From a bacterium (GTDB lineage Bacteria > Campylobacterota > Campylobacteria > Campylobacterales > Sulfurimonadaceae): a DNA stretch of 38,605 nt. A program made the position numbers and the translations under genes. Positions 8,892 to 18,125 of the stretch are shown here, in pieces (the first letter of the stretch is position 1; every line of letters starts with the position of its first letter). The notes beneath the pieces are model-generated. The model was not told where the DNA came from. It searched no databases and saw only the letters and a list, made by a program, of their open reading frames with translations. Location: positions 1-38,605 of the forward strand of contig JAHJGM010000049.1 in NCBI GenBank assembly GCA_018824305.1, written 5' to 3'.

Positions 8892-8920
8892 ATTGTATAT
8901 TGTTTATATAGTTATGTCAA
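8892..8920 (-). promoter_or_regulatory. sigma70-type promoter of the lysine-rich gene
   Basis: Read on the reverse strand: TTGACA (8920-8915), a 17-base spacer, TACAAT (8897-8892). This is unusually close to full consensus for a group whose promoters mostly lack a -35 box. The leader would be about 45-50 bases long. Confidence 0.6.
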
Positions 8921-8983
8921 GCTTTTTTAATACTAACAGTAATAATTTATAGATATTTTATTGGATATCATAATCACATAAGA

Positions 8984-8989
8984 TATAAT
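8984..8989 (+). promoter_or_regulatory. -10 box upstream of the 90-residue gene
   Basis: TATAAT in the context GATATAATTTC, 31 bases before the ATG at 9021. The same TATAATTTC string occurs before both tRNA genes of this window. Confidence 0.5.
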
Positions 8990-9020
8990 TTCACATAAAA
9001 TATAAAAAGATTGGAGTCTT

Positions 9021-9293
9021 ATGACTTTTATAGAGTTTAAAAAATTGCTACTCGATGCCGAGATAAGCCTTCCCAAGTTTAGTAACTTGATTAAAGTAAG
9101 TGAAAAAAACATCCAATCCTATAAAAAAAAGGGAGATGTACCAAATACTATAGCAGTTATAGCAAGCTGTTTTGCTGCTATGCACAAAGCAGGTATGGAC
9201 TATCGCCAAGTAGTAGAATTACTGGCACTTGAGGCCAAAAAGAAAGAGGGAGTAGGATTTACAAAGAAAAAGATGGGAAAAGTAGAAGAGTAA
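9021..9293 (+). CDS. small HTH-like protein of unknown function
   Basis: A 90-residue protein with ATG preceded by GGAG (9012-9015). The first 40 residues (FIEFKKLLLDAEISLPKFSNLIKVSEKNIQSYKKKGDVPNTIAVIASCF) fit a helix-turn-helix in which a short helix (LPKFSNLIKV) is followed by a possible recognition helix (SEKNIQSYKKKG), much as in Cro/phage-regulator-like proteins that decide by NxQxYxKxGxVP. The tail is Lys-rich (EAKKKEGVGFTKKKMGKVEE). A DNA-binding role is therefore plausible but not shown. It has its own -10 box, and is convergent with the DedA gene with five bases between stops. It sits next to the histone-like gene with a divergent promoter region between them. Confidence 0.75.
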   Translation: MTFIEFKKLLLDAEISLPKFSNLIKVSEKNIQSYKKKGDVPNTIAVIASCFAAMHKAGMDYRQVVELLALEAKKKEGVGFTKKKMGKVEE

Positions 9294-9298
9294 GATAC

Positions 9299-9865
9299 CT
9301 ATCTACTTCTTTTCTTAGTCGCAGTTGACATGTAAAGCCATAACAATGTAAAAAAAGTCGCCACGATGATAACGGCGATATATGGTTTTGCGGCTATAAA
9401 ATCATATGCTTTGACAATAGCACTGCCTGAGAAATAACTTGTAAATCCAACCACTAAAGTCCAAACAGCGGCAGATAAAACGTTTAAGATAGTGAACTTT
9501 TTGAGATCATATTTCGTAAGACCGATGGCTATTGGGATAAGGGTTTTTATCCCGTAAATAAACTTTTGAAAAAGGATGATCCATGAACCGTACTGCTTCA
9601 TCTTTATGTGTGCAAGGGCAAGTTTTCTACGATGTTTTTTGAGATAGTTGTGCATATCCGCTTTTTGGTTTCTTGCAAGGTAGAAAAGCAGATTATCCCC
9701 TATGGCGTTTGCGCTAAAGGCGATGACCATCGAAGTGGCTAAGTCCATCTTTCCCATGTAGGATAGAACCGATGCCGCTACAAGCGCTACAAACCCACCG
9801 CCGAGTGAGTAGATAAAAAGTCCGATGTAGCCGTAAGTGGCGATGTTGCTTAACATATCTTCCAT
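9299..9865 (-). CDS. DedA/VTT-domain membrane protein
   Basis: A 188-residue polytopic membrane protein of the DedA (SNARE-associated, VTT) family. Visible family features are the LGGGFVALVAASVLSYMG segment near the N-terminus, FSANAIGDNLLFYLAR (the G-D-x-x-x-Y motif), the FQKFIYGIKTLIPIAIGLTKYDLKKFTILNVLSAAVWTLVVG core (counterpart of the R-F-x-P-x-x-R-x-x-x-x-x-x-x-G segment of DedA), and two more hydrophobic helices before a basic tail. Family members are linked to lipid scrambling/flipping (undecaprenyl phosphate, phosphatidylethanolamine) and envelope proton-motive-force homeostasis. Here the usual arginines of the core are replaced by K and Y (FQKFIYGIKTLIP), as in the shorter DedA subgroup. 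The spacing of 33 bases to uvrB upstream suggests cotranscription after uvrB. Confidence 0.85.
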   Translation of the reverse strand: MEDMLSNIATYGYIGLFIYSLGGGFVALVAASVLSYMGKMDLATSMVIAFSANAIGDNLLFYLARNQKADMHNYLKKHRRKLALAHIKMKQYGSWIILFQKFIYGIKTLIPIAIGLTKYDLKKFTILNVLSAAVWTLVVGFTSYFSGSAIVKAYDFIAAKPYIAVIIVATFFTLLWLYMSTATKKRSR

Positions 9866-9877
9866 ATATTTTTTCCT

Positions 9878-9887
9878 TTACATGTAA
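9878..9887. repeat. TTACATGTAA palindrome, copy 2
   Basis: The only exact copy outside a coding region, in the 33-base gap between uvrB and the DedA gene. With flanking bases it reads CCTTTACATGTAAGGC, so the inverted repeat could extend to CCT-TTACATGTAA-GG with one unpaired base. Confidence 0.85.
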
Positions 9888-9898
9888 GGCTTGTATGC

Positions 9899-11872
9899 CT
9901 ATAGTTTTTTGATCTTTGTTATTTCGTCACGCAGGCGGGCCGCTTCTTCAAACTCTAGTTCACGCGCTGCTTTTTTCATTTGCTCCGTGAGTTCTTTTAT
10001 GATCTTTTTCTTTTCAGTAGGTGGCATTTTATCGATATTTTTGCGTTTTGAATAGAGATCGCCGTGATCTTCCAGTTTGAGGTTCTCATCTAGTGTACGT
10101 ATAGTCGTTGTCGGTGTGATACCATGGATCTTGTTGAACTCCTCTTGGTGGGCACGTCTGTTTTTTGTTTTCTCTATGGCTCTTTGCATCGATCCTGTTA
10201 TCTTGTTTGCGTACAGTATAACACGTCCGTTAGAGTTTCTCGCAGCACGACCTATGGTCTGTACAAGTGCGGTCTCGCTTCTTAAAAAGCCTTCCTTATC
10301 TGCATCCAAGATGGCTACAAGGCTGACTTCAGGAAGGTCGAGTCCCTCACGAAGAAGATTGATCCCGATAAGCACGTCAAACTCTCCGACACGCAGGGAA
10401 CGGATGATCTGGTTACGTTCGATTGTATCGATGTCAGAGTGCATATACTGCACTTTTATGCCAAGATCGGCAAGGTATTTTGTAAGAGCTTCGGCCATCT
10501 TTTTAGTAAGAACGGTGATGAGGACTCTCTCATTTTTAGCCGTGATCTTTTTTATCTCATCATGGATATCTTCTACCTGATTATCAAGTGGTTTGATGTC
10601 GATGATAGGGTCAAGCAGACCTGTCGGACGGATGATCTGCTCGGCTTTTACAGCGGAGAGCTCCAGTTCATACTGAGAGGGAGTCGCAGAGACGAATAGA
10701 TAGTGAGGCGCTTTATTGATGTATTCATCTGCCTTTAGCGGGCGGTTGTCTAAAGCACTGGGAAGACGAAAGCCGTACTCGACAAGCACCTCTTTTCTTG
10801 CACGGTCGCCTGCATACATCCCGCGAAACTGTGGAAGACTTACATGTGATTCATCGACGATAACAAGATACTCTTTATGTTTGACTTCAAAATAATCGAG
10901 CAGAGTAAAGGGTGCTTCACCGGGTTTTTTATCGGTGAGCAGTCTTGAGTAGTTCTCCACCCCTTTACACATTCCTGTTGTTTGTAGCATCTCAAGGTCA
11001 AACTCAACACGTTGTTTTAGACGTTGTGCTTCGACGAGTTTCCCCTCTTTTAAAAAGTAGTCAAGTCTTTCTCCAAGTTCATCTTCTATGCGTTTGATAG
11101 CTACTGCCATACGATCTTGCGTTACACTAAACTGGCTGGTTGCGTAGATATTGATGTTTTTATAGTCTTCGATGCGTTTGTTTTCTAACACACTTATTTT
11201 ATAGATAGATTCGACTTCGTCGCCAAAGAACTCGATGCGGATCGCTTCATCTTCAAAGTAGGGTGGATAAACATCGATGACGTCCCCGCTCACACGGATA
11301 TGTCCGCTGTCGAAGTAAGCATCGTTTCGGGTGTAGCCCATTTCTACAAGGCGAAGAAGAAGTTTCTTTTGGCTTATCTCATCTCCCACTGTAACAGCTT
11401 GCACCATCTTTAGGTACTCTTCAGGATCACCCAAACCATAGTTTGCAGAGACCGAAGCTATGACGATGACATCGTCATAGCTAAGCAGATTTGCAGTACA
11501 TGAGAGGCGAAGACGCTCTAATTCGTCGTTGATAGCACTGTCTTTTTCTATGAAAAGATCTTGGCGGGGGATGTAAGCCTCTGGCTGATAGTAATCATAG
11601 TAAGAAACGAAATACTCGACATGGTTATCTGGAAAGAACTGCCTAAACTCGCTGTATAGCTGAGCCGCGAGCGTCTTGTTGTGGGTCATGATGATGGTCG
11701 GCATCTTCACGTTCTCTATGACACGCGCCATAGTGTGCGTTTTACCGCTTCCCGTCACACCTTCAAGGGCTTGGTAACGATTGCCATTTAGTATGGAGTC
11801 GCTTAAGACTTTTATGGCTGTAGGCTGATCTCCCGCAGGAGAATAGGGTGAATGTACTTTAAAATTCGGCAT
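9899..11872 (-). CDS. uvrB: excinuclease ABC subunit B
   Basis: Damage-verifying helicase-like subunit of nucleotide excision repair; it receives damaged DNA from UvrA and recruits UvrC. The 657 residues contain Walker A GVTGSGKT (38-45), the beta-hairpin region [15 protein letters not shown], the DESHV Walker B, helicase motifs including [19 protein letters not shown] and QTIGRAARN, and the C-terminal UVR coiled-coil motif ([25 protein letters not shown]) that contacts UvrC. The length is standard and no key motif is missing. The start ATG at 11872 is followed by [19 protein letters not shown] as in the family. No uvrA or uvrC is present in the window, in line with scattered uvr genes. Confidence 0.97.
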   Translation of the reverse strand: MPNFKVHSPYSPAGDQPTAIKVLSDSILNGNRYQALEGVTGSGKTHTMARVIENVKMPTIIMTHNKTLAAQLYSEFRQFFPDNHVEYFVSYYDYYQPEAYIPRQDLFIEKDSAINDELERLRLSCTANLLSYDDVIVIASVSANYGLGDPEEYLKMVQAVTVGDEISQKKLLLRLVEMGYTRNDAYFDSGHIRVSGDVIDVYPPYFEDEAIRIEFFGDEVESIYKISVLENKRIEDYKNINIYATSQFSVTQDRMAVAIKRIEDELGERLDYFLKEGKLVEAQRLKQRVEFDLEMLQTTGMCKGVENYSRLLTDKKPGEAPFTLLDYFEVKHKEYLVIVDESHVSLPQFRGMYAGDRARKEVLVEYGFRLPSALDNRPLKADEYINKAPHYLFVSATPSQYELELSAVKAEQIIRPTGLLDPIIDIKPLDNQVEDIHDEIKKITAKNERVLITVLTKKMAEALTKYLADLGIKVQYMHSDIDTIERNQIIRSLRVGEFDVLIGINLLREGLDLPEVSLVAILDADKEGFLRSETALVQTIGRAARNSNGRVILYANKITGSMQRAIEKTKNRRAHQEEFNKIHGITPTTTIRTLDENLKLEDHGDLYSKRKNIDKMPPTEKKKIIKELTEQMKKAARELEFEEAARLRDEITKIKKL

Positions 11873-11970
11873 CTGAAATTATAGCTGATTTGGTGTTTGT
11901 TTATCGATTAGACAACAACTTTATTAAATTTGTGCTAGACTAATGTTAAAAAGTAATTAAGGAGTGAAAT

Positions 11971-12867
11971 ATGAAAAAAACTTATACTATTTTGACTTTA
12001 ACAGCTTTTATTATCTTAGTTGTTGCAGCCGTATTTTTCTATCAAAACAGTTCAGATAAGCAGTCTATTAAAATTTCCAGTAATCCATGGGTAGGATTCA
12101 CCCCTTTTATCTATGCGCAGGAAAAAGGGTGGCTTGATAAAACCCCTTTTAAATTTATGTGGCTGGTAGATCTTTCAGACAATGCTCGTTTATATGACAG
12201 AGGTTTTACACAAGGCTTTACCGCTACTCAATATGAACTTCTGCGTTTTAAAGAACATAGTCGTCTGAAGCCGGTATTTTTAATCGATCGTTCTTATGGT
12301 GCTGATGCGATTTTATCAAATCGTCCGTTGAGTGAACTCAGCACAGCGAATGAGCCAATAACTGTATATTTGGAATTAGGCTCTTTGGATGAAGATTTTT
12401 TCAATGCATTCATCCATGAAAATAAATTGGAAAAGCTAAAGTTTATATTAAAGAACAGTTCGCAGAAAACGATGACCACGGTGAGCCCATCAGGCTCTGC
12501 TGTCATTATGATCTCGTACGCTCCGTATGTTTCAGAGTTTCTTAAAAAAGGGTATGTGACAGTTGCCTCGACGCGCAGTATGAAATCTTTTTTCGTCATT
12601 GATGCTTTGTATGTCGATGAGCGCTTTGTGATTGGACGAGAAAAACAATATCGAGAGCTTCTGATGATCTTCAATAAAGCTTTGCAGCAATTTAAAAAAG
12701 ACCCACACGAATATTATGAAACGATTCGAGGATATTTGGAAGGGCAAAGTTATGAAGATTTTATGGATACGACTACCAAAATTCAATGGCTTAACAGTGG
12801 TATACATAAAGATGTTGAGGCTCAGTTGTATCTTCAAAATGTATCAATAGATAGGTTATTACGTTGA
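11971..12867 (+). CDS. membrane-tethered NMT1/SsuA-like solute-binding protein
   Basis: A 298-residue protein with one N-terminal hydrophobic helix (YTILTLTAFIILVVAAVFFY) and no lipobox cysteine, then a periplasmic type-II binding fold of the NMT1/THI5/SsuA kind: SSNPWVGFTPFIYAQEKGWLDK is the hallmark opening, and the order of strands (TQGFTATQYELL, FLIDRSYGADAILSN, YLELGSLDEDFF, PSGSAVIMISYAPY) follows that family. The stop overlaps the TTG start of the following GGDEF/EAL gene by four bases (TTGA). No permease or ATPase is adjacent, so I infer that it senses a small ligand for that enzyme rather than importing it, in the manner of the NspS/MbaA pair of Vibrio. The ligand cannot be read from sequence. 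ATG follows AAGGAG. Confidence 0.8.
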   Translation: MKKTYTILTLTAFIILVVAAVFFYQNSSDKQSIKISSNPWVGFTPFIYAQEKGWLDKTPFKFMWLVDLSDNARLYDRGFTQGFTATQYELLRFKEHSRLKPVFLIDRSYGADAILSNRPLSELSTANEPITVYLELGSLDEDFFNAFIHENKLEKLKFILKNSSQKTMTTVSPSGSAVIMISYAPYVSEFLKKGYVTVASTRSMKSFFVIDALYVDERFVIGREKQYRELLMIFNKALQQFKKDPHEYYETIRGYLEGQSYEDFMDTTTKIQWLNSGIHKDVEAQLYLQNVSIDRLLR

Positions 12868-15320
12868 AAATCAGTAGATTAGCACTTGTTTTGGTTAGTA
12901 TAAACGGGCTAATCCTTGCATTGCTATCAAAAGAACTTTACTCTTTACAAAGAGAGATGCAGCTGCGCATGGTGGCAAATAGCATCAATAAAAGCTTATT
13001 TCGCCTTGAAGATGATGTAAGACAGGTTCTTAGCAGTAATCATCATGAGGAACTCCAAGCTGTACTTGACCGGGCATCTGCGATCAATAATGCTATAGAT
13101 ACCGTTTCTATCTCACGTAACGGAAAAAATATAGACTTTTCTTCATCCCGTTCCTTACAAGGCAAATTGATAGGTAATGAGTATTATCCTATATCTAAAA
13201 TTCTGCATGGCTTGGTGATGGATCATGAGTTGGAGTATAAAAGTGATTTCTATTATTTTGAAGGTGCTGAAAAACGTGATGTGCAAATGTTGGTGCAGAT
13301 AAACAATGAGTATGTCTTTGGCGAACTCGATAAAGCTGCTTTTATTTATGGTGTGAGTATTTTTCTCATTTTCGCTTTGTTAAGCGCCATTATATTCGTG
13401 TTAGTGCAGAAGTTTCTGGTGAATCCATTGGAAAAACTCACACAACACGCTCACGCAAAAAACGAGGAACATAATGTTTACTTTGTCGATGAACTCACAG
13501 AGCTTGATCTCACACTTACAAACTCTTTTAAATCGATGATAGTGCAACAAGAAGCGTTAAAAGAGTCATTGGAAAAAACTCGCTATCTGGATGCGATCCT
13601 TCGAACCGTTGCAGATATAAATCAGTTACTCATCTCTGTACAAGATATTGATGAATTGATGTTTAAAAGTGTACATCACCTTGCAGGCCATCATGGATAT
13701 GGACTTTGCTGGATAGGACTGGAAGAGGCGGGTGTCATTAAACTCCAAGCAGCGTCTAGCAATGAAGAGATACCGGATATCGTTATTGAACATACAGCTG
13801 CCGATAATCCGGTTCTGCAGGCATTTTTTTCAAATAAAAGTGTCATAATTAATCATATAGAAAATCTTGAATCTATCGATTCCTGGATAAAGATCGCTCA
13901 GAAAAATCTTTTCGGATCTTTTATCACTCTTCCTCTTAGATCAAGTATTCATGAGGACTCGTTTGGTGTATTGTGTCTGTATACTTTTAACTCGGAGGGA
14001 TTTGAGTCAAAAGAGGTCGCTATGCTTGAGGAGCTGGCTGGCGATATCGGATTTGCGATTGACTCATTTCAAAAACGTCAAGAACTAGAGTATCACTTGA
14101 CGACAGACGCTATTACAGATCTTCCAAACAGAATCGTTCTAGTAGATAAACTAGCTGAAGAACGTAATGATGCAACACTTGCGATCATCAATTTGGATCG
14201 CTTTAATGACTTTAACGATGTATATGGCGTCGCTATTGGGGACAGTGTTCTGGCGGTTTATGCAAATTGGCTGTCGTCAAAGATAAAGTCGCATAAATTT
14301 ATGTCTCTCTATAAACTAAGCGGTGATGAATATGCTGTTTTATTTGATAAATGTGTAGATGTGGGTAAATGTAAACAATTTATGAATGATTTGATTTTTG
14401 CAACGTCGCATGAAGTTTTTTTAGTAAAAGAGATTGAGATGACGTTTAGTATTACCGTTGGTATAGCATCAGGTCTTGAGCGTATTATTGAACACGCGAC
14501 AGCGGCATTAAAGCGTGCAAAAATCTCTCGGCAACCTCTTGAAATACATAGTGAATCATCAAGCAGAATAGAGCATGAAAACAATATTTCTCGATATAAA
14601 AATATAAAAGAAGCGATCGATGAGTCTCGAGTTGTACCGTTTTTTCAGCCAATAGTCGATAATAACAGCGGTCAAATCGTCAAGTATGAAGCACTTGTCC
14701 GTATTATTAACAAAGATGGAACTGTTATGAGTCCAGTAGCATTTTTGGATATTTCCAAGAAGACAAGACTCTATGGACAGCTAACGAAAATAATGGTCGA
14801 TAAAACATTTGCAAAATTAAAAGAGAGCAGAGTACCGATAAGTATCAACCTTTCAACGGAAGATCTGCTTAATGTCGATCTTGCAGAATATATCGAGAAT
14901 TTGATACAGTTGCATCAGATAGGACAAAAAGTGATATTTGAGATTTTAGAGAGCGAGGGTATCGATAACTATAATGAAGTCCGTGTATTCGTCGAGCGGT
15001 TTAAAGTCTTAGGATGTCGATTTGCAATCGATGATTTCGGTGCCGGATATTCAAACTTTGATCATCTGCTCAAGTTGAATATAGATACTTTGAAAATAGA
15101 TGCTAGTTTGATTAAAAATCTTTCTCACGATGTAAACGCCAGACTTTTCGTTCAGCATATCAATGATTTTAGCCATAAGATCGGGATCGAGACAGTCGCC
15201 GAATTCGTTGCAAACGAAGCCATTTATGAAGAAGTTAAAAGGATCGGGATCGATTATTCACAAGGGTATCATTTTTACGAACCTTCTGCGGATCTTGTTA
15301 GCGATAAATTTAGTATTTAA
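12864..15320 (+). CDS. transmembrane HAMP-GAF-GGDEF-EAL c-di-GMP enzyme
   Basis: An 818-residue sensor enzyme: transmembrane helix near residues 5-24, periplasmic domain to about 155, second helix with a HAMP-like segment (FLVNPLEKLTQ), a GAF domain (about 245-395), a GGDEF domain beginning DAITDLPNR with signature SGDEY (residues 486-490) in place of GGDEF, and an EAL domain with YEALVRI (609), INLSTEDLLN, FEILESEG, DDFGAGYSNFDHL, LKIDASL and QGYHFYEP. The EAL metal and catalytic residues look intact; the GGDEF is degenerate at its first Gly and last Phe and lacks an RxxD inhibitory site. Likely a phosphodiesterase whose GGDEF is regulatory. It starts at TTG inside the stop of the solute-binding gene. 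The two form a unit that turns a periplasmic signal into c-di-GMP level. Confidence 0.88.
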   Translation: MKISRLALVLVSINGLILALLSKELYSLQREMQLRMVANSINKSLFRLEDDVRQVLSSNHHEELQAVLDRASAINNAIDTVSISRNGKNIDFSSSRSLQGKLIGNEYYPISKILHGLVMDHELEYKSDFYYFEGAEKRDVQMLVQINNEYVFGELDKAAFIYGVSIFLIFALLSAIIFVLVQKFLVNPLEKLTQHAHAKNEEHNVYFVDELTELDLTLTNSFKSMIVQQEALKESLEKTRYLDAILRTVADINQLLISVQDIDELMFKSVHHLAGHHGYGLCWIGLEEAGVIKLQAASSNEEIPDIVIEHTAADNPVLQAFFSNKSVIINHIENLESIDSWIKIAQKNLFGSFITLPLRSSIHEDSFGVLCLYTFNSEGFESKEVAMLEELAGDIGFAIDSFQKRQELEYHLTTDAITDLPNRIVLVDKLAEERNDATLAIINLDRFNDFNDVYGVAIGDSVLAVYANWLSSKIKSHKFMSLYKLSGDEYAVLFDKCVDVGKCKQFMNDLIFATSHEVFLVKEIEMTFSITVGIASGLERIIEHATAALKRAKISRQPLEIHSESSSRIEHENNISRYKNIKEAIDESRVVPFFQPIVDNNSGQIVKYEALVRIINKDGTVMSPVAFLDISKKTRLYGQLTKIMVDKTFAKLKESRVPISINLSTEDLLNVDLAEYIENLIQLHQIGQKVIFEILESEGIDNYNEVRVFVERFKVLGCRFAIDDFGAGYSNFDHLLKLNIDTLKIDASLIKNLSHDVNARLFVQHINDFSHKIGIETVAEFVANEAIYEEVKRIGIDYSQGYHFYEPSADLVSDKFSI

Positions 15321-15403
15321 AATAAAACCGAGAATTTATACTTGGGACAAATCTTCTATAGGTTGATGAATCAGAATTTTCAGTTTTAATGATTTGAATA
15401 TTT

Positions 15404-16918
15404 CTACGGTACGATTGTCTTTTTAGACACAAGAGCTTTAGCTAAGGCGTGTTTTATTGACAAATAGGCCGGTTTGTTCTGTTCTAGGATTTTTTCTTCT
15501 CGATGTATTTGTCTTACTCTTGTATCCAACATCTTTCTTAAGCTATTATATTCAGTGATAACGCTTTTTTGGACGGTCTTTGCGATTATTTTCGCTTTTT
15601 CATCTGTCTTTGCTTGTATCCCCTCTTTGATCTCATGCAGTTCTCGTTTGAGGATAAATTTTCTTTCTTCATTCTTAACAGAATTAAGGGTATCCGTGAC
15701 TCTGTCTAATCTTTTTGCATCATGCAGCAGATCTTGTTCAAGGTCATTTCTTTCTTTGTTAAGGTAGGTTTGATACTCCAAAGGTGAATAATTGCCAATA
15801 TATAAGACCTTGATTTTTTTATTGAGTTCATCGGCCTCTTTTTTCAAAGTATCTATCGATGTTTTTGTTTTGATATATATTTTTACGATAGACAGCATAG
15901 AAACGACATTCCATTTCAGACCGCCTTCTGTTTCTAATTCGGGAACTTTGTATTTTTTGCCATCCATGACGACGATATTTAAAGAGTAATATTTCAAAAA
16001 GTCCATCATATATTCATTGGAAGATGCGATCTCTGCCAGTATAAGATTAGCGATATGCCCAAATACCTCTTCAAAGTGCATTCTAAAAACATATCCTGAA
16101 AATCCCGTACAGAAATCTTGATCATGATTGTATGAATTATTCATCTGCTCGGCTATGATCGTCTGGATGAGTGAAAATACTTTTTTCTCATATGTATTGT
16201 TGTCGATTTTGTTATCTAATAAGTGTGTTTGGACAAACAGTTTTGCGACATAATAAAAAAAGCTTCTGTTCTCCTCTTTAGAGATAAAGTCGTCGTAAAG
16301 AGTTTTGAGTTCCTCTTCGTTTATCCCGTTGTATCTGCCGGCAATAGTGCCTTTGTCGTTTTCACTGATATCTCTTTTGTATTTATCATCTAATATTTTA
16401 ATAAATATCTGGTCATCTTTGATGATTACGATATCATGGGGCTGGAGTTTAAAAAATTCATTGACTGCAAATCTTCCCAGCTCTTTTTTATTGATCTCTT
16501 CATTATCGATCTTATTAATAAAGGTATATATTTTTTCTTTTAATTTTTTTGGTATCGATATCTGATTTTTATTGCCGTTATAGTTATATTCGATCATCTC
16601 TTTATGCTGTGAGAGTATCTCAAGAATTGCAGGGAGGTTTATACTCTCTTTTGGTTCTATCTTGTATGGAAAGACTTTGATGAGTATCTTATTTTCGGTT
16701 ATCTTAAATAGTATGTACCCTACCGATTCAAAATACTCTTTAAAGGCTTTTTTTATTTTTAATTGCTGTTTTGCATCTTGCAGACAGCCATCCTCACAGT
16801 GTTCATTTAAATAAGCAAATAATTTCTCATTCTCTTCATCGCTTAGTTTAAAGTCGACAGAGGGCTTGCCTAAATTTGCTTTTAAATAAAACCTTAATTC
16901 CGAATCCAACATAATCAT
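15404..16918 (-). CDS. hypothetical protein, 504 residues, unrecognised
   Basis: I do not recognise this protein. It is soluble (no signal peptide or membrane helix), rich in Lys and Glu, with a short Cys cluster near residues 36-40 (CEDGC), a middle region of mixed alpha/beta character, and a long C-terminal helical segment of roughly 130 residues (from about 350 to 490) with heptad-like Leu/Ile spacing and many K/E residues that looks like a coiled coil. The middle has FFKLQPHDIVIIKDDQIFIKILDDKY, which resembles an SpoVT/AbrB-like or barrel strand pair, but only weakly. The frame is intact over 1.5 kb, so it is a real gene. It is divergent from the HD-GYP gene, with 214 bases of AT-rich DNA between them. 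The second ATG (16912) has better spacing to the upstream GGG. Confidence 0.72.
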   Translation of the reverse strand: MIMLDSELRFYLKANLGKPSVDFKLSDEENEKLFAYLNEHCEDGCLQDAKQQLKIKKAFKEYFESVGYILFKITENKILIKVFPYKIEPKESINLPAILEILSQHKEMIEYNYNGNKNQISIPKKLKEKIYTFINKIDNEEINKKELGRFAVNEFFKLQPHDIVIIKDDQIFIKILDDKYKRDISENDKGTIAGRYNGINEEELKTLYDDFISKEENRSFFYYVAKLFVQTHLLDNKIDNNTYEKKVFSLIQTIIAEQMNNSYNHDQDFCTGFSGYVFRMHFEEVFGHIANLILAEIASSNEYMMDFLKYYSLNIVVMDGKKYKVPELETEGGLKWNVVSMLSIVKIYIKTKTSIDTLKKEADELNKKIKVLYIGNYSPLEYQTYLNKERNDLEQDLLHDAKRLDRVTDTLNSVKNEERKFILKRELHEIKEGIQAKTDEKAKIIAKTVQKSVITEYNSLRKMLDTRVRQIHREEKILEQNKPAYLSIKHALAKALVSKKTIVP

Positions 16919-17132
16919 CCCAGATAAAATTTATGATTTAAGCTTTGTCCTATAATAACCTTAGCTTTGATCTCAAATTCTACAATAAGTAATACAAAGA
17001 ATGCCTAAAGTTTGAGTTATATCTTATATTTATTATGAATAAGTAATGAAATTACATGATATTTATAGTAATTGTATTGTAAAATAATATATAGATACGC
17101 AGGGTGTTTTGTTTTGTTAAAGGAGGTCTGTT

Positions 17133-18098
17133 ATGCTATTGATGAAAATAGATAAAGAACCTATGTACCGTAAATATAAAGTGGGTGATACTGTCACAGA
17201 AGATATCGTATTAAAAATATCGGATGATTACATCATTGTTATAAAATCGGGTACACAAATAGATGAGAAAATACTATATACATTATTTAATTATGAAAGT
17301 GCATATAAACTAAATTCTGAGTTACAAGAGTTTGATACTTTTCAAAGCAAAATAAAACAGATGCAATGTAAATCATTGCTGAATCGTGTTCAATTTTTCA
17401 AACATGATCCATCAAGAGTTTTTAATATGCTTTTTCAGGTCAATGAGCAACTATTTAAAGGTTTTTTAGCAAGTGAAAACAATATTATAGATATGTCTTG
17501 TGTAAAAGCTCTTGTTGAATCGATTATTTCTTTAGTCAAAGATGAACAGTATCACTTAAAAAAGATCATGCCTTTGTTAAGAGATGATTTTAATTTAGCG
17601 ACACACTCATTCAATACTACATTGTATGCATTGCAACTTGGTCATCTTTTGAACCTTGATCTTGACGAGCTTGTCAAATTGGGCTATGCCGCTTTATTAC
17701 ACGATATAGGGGAGAAGTATATAGATTCTATTGTCAATAAAAGTGGAGAATTGGATACGGACGAGTTTGAATTGTTGCGTAAGCATGTACAGTATACTTT
17801 AGATATACTTGGAGAAAACAATATTGAGGATCCTATCATTCTAGAAGCTGTGCAGCAACATCATGAACGATATGACGGAAGCGGTTATCCAAAAGGTTTA
17901 AAAGAGAGATATATCGGTCTTTTGGCTTCGATTGTAGGTATATGCGATGTGTTTGATGCTTTGACCGTCGAGCGACCTTATAGACGCGGATATAGCTCTT
18001 TTGAAGCTTTAAAATTAATGATAACGGATCCGCAGATGAAAAAGCAGTTTAACCATCATTATATTAAAAAGCTTTTGATCACGATCAGTGCAAGTTAG
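17133..18098 (+). CDS. HD-GYP domain protein, copy A
   Basis: A 321-residue soluble protein with an N-terminal beta-rich domain (residues 1-70, ...IIVIKSGTQIDEKILYTL) and a C-terminal HD-GYP domain that would hydrolyse c-di-GMP to pGpG or GMP. Visible: His158 (THSFN), HD at 190-191 in LLHDIGE, His218 in RKHVQ, HHE at 243-245 and DGSGYP at 248-253, then DVFDALTVERPYRRGY. The conserved Lys of HDxGK is Glu194. No receiver, PAS or membrane part is seen, so regulation must come through the N-terminal domain or a partner. ATG at 17133 has a strong AAAGGAGGT 5 bases upstream. It is a paralogue of the gene at 19755-20738, with the NhaP antiporter between them. Confidence 0.88.
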   Translation: MLLMKIDKEPMYRKYKVGDTVTEDIVLKISDDYIIVIKSGTQIDEKILYTLFNYESAYKLNSELQEFDTFQSKIKQMQCKSLLNRVQFFKHDPSRVFNMLFQVNEQLFKGFLASENNIIDMSCVKALVESIISLVKDEQYHLKKIMPLLRDDFNLATHSFNTTLYALQLGHLLNLDLDELVKLGYAALLHDIGEKYIDSIVNKSGELDTDEFELLRKHVQYTLDILGENNIEDPIILEAVQQHHERYDGSGYPKGLKERYIGLLASIVGICDVFDALTVERPYRRGYSSFEALKLMITDPQMKKQFNHHYIKKLLITISAS

Positions 18099-18125
18099 TT
18101 CTTTGTAGCATAAGAGACTTTATAT

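Noticed and set aside
8729-8911. Forward frame rich in Ala, Thr and Phe at 8729
   Set aside because: It is the reverse complement of the AAA/GCA/GTA repeat codons of the lysine-rich gene, which has the better start and promoter.
9280-9308. AAGTAGA ... TCTACTT pair between the HTH-like gene and the DedA gene as a terminator
   Set aside because: Only seven A/T-rich pairs with a 15-base loop; too weak to call, although a T-rich tail follows.
10077-10580. Open frame of 167 codons antisense to uvrB
   Set aside because: uvrB is complete and conserved on the other strand; the antisense frame shows no motif or start signal.
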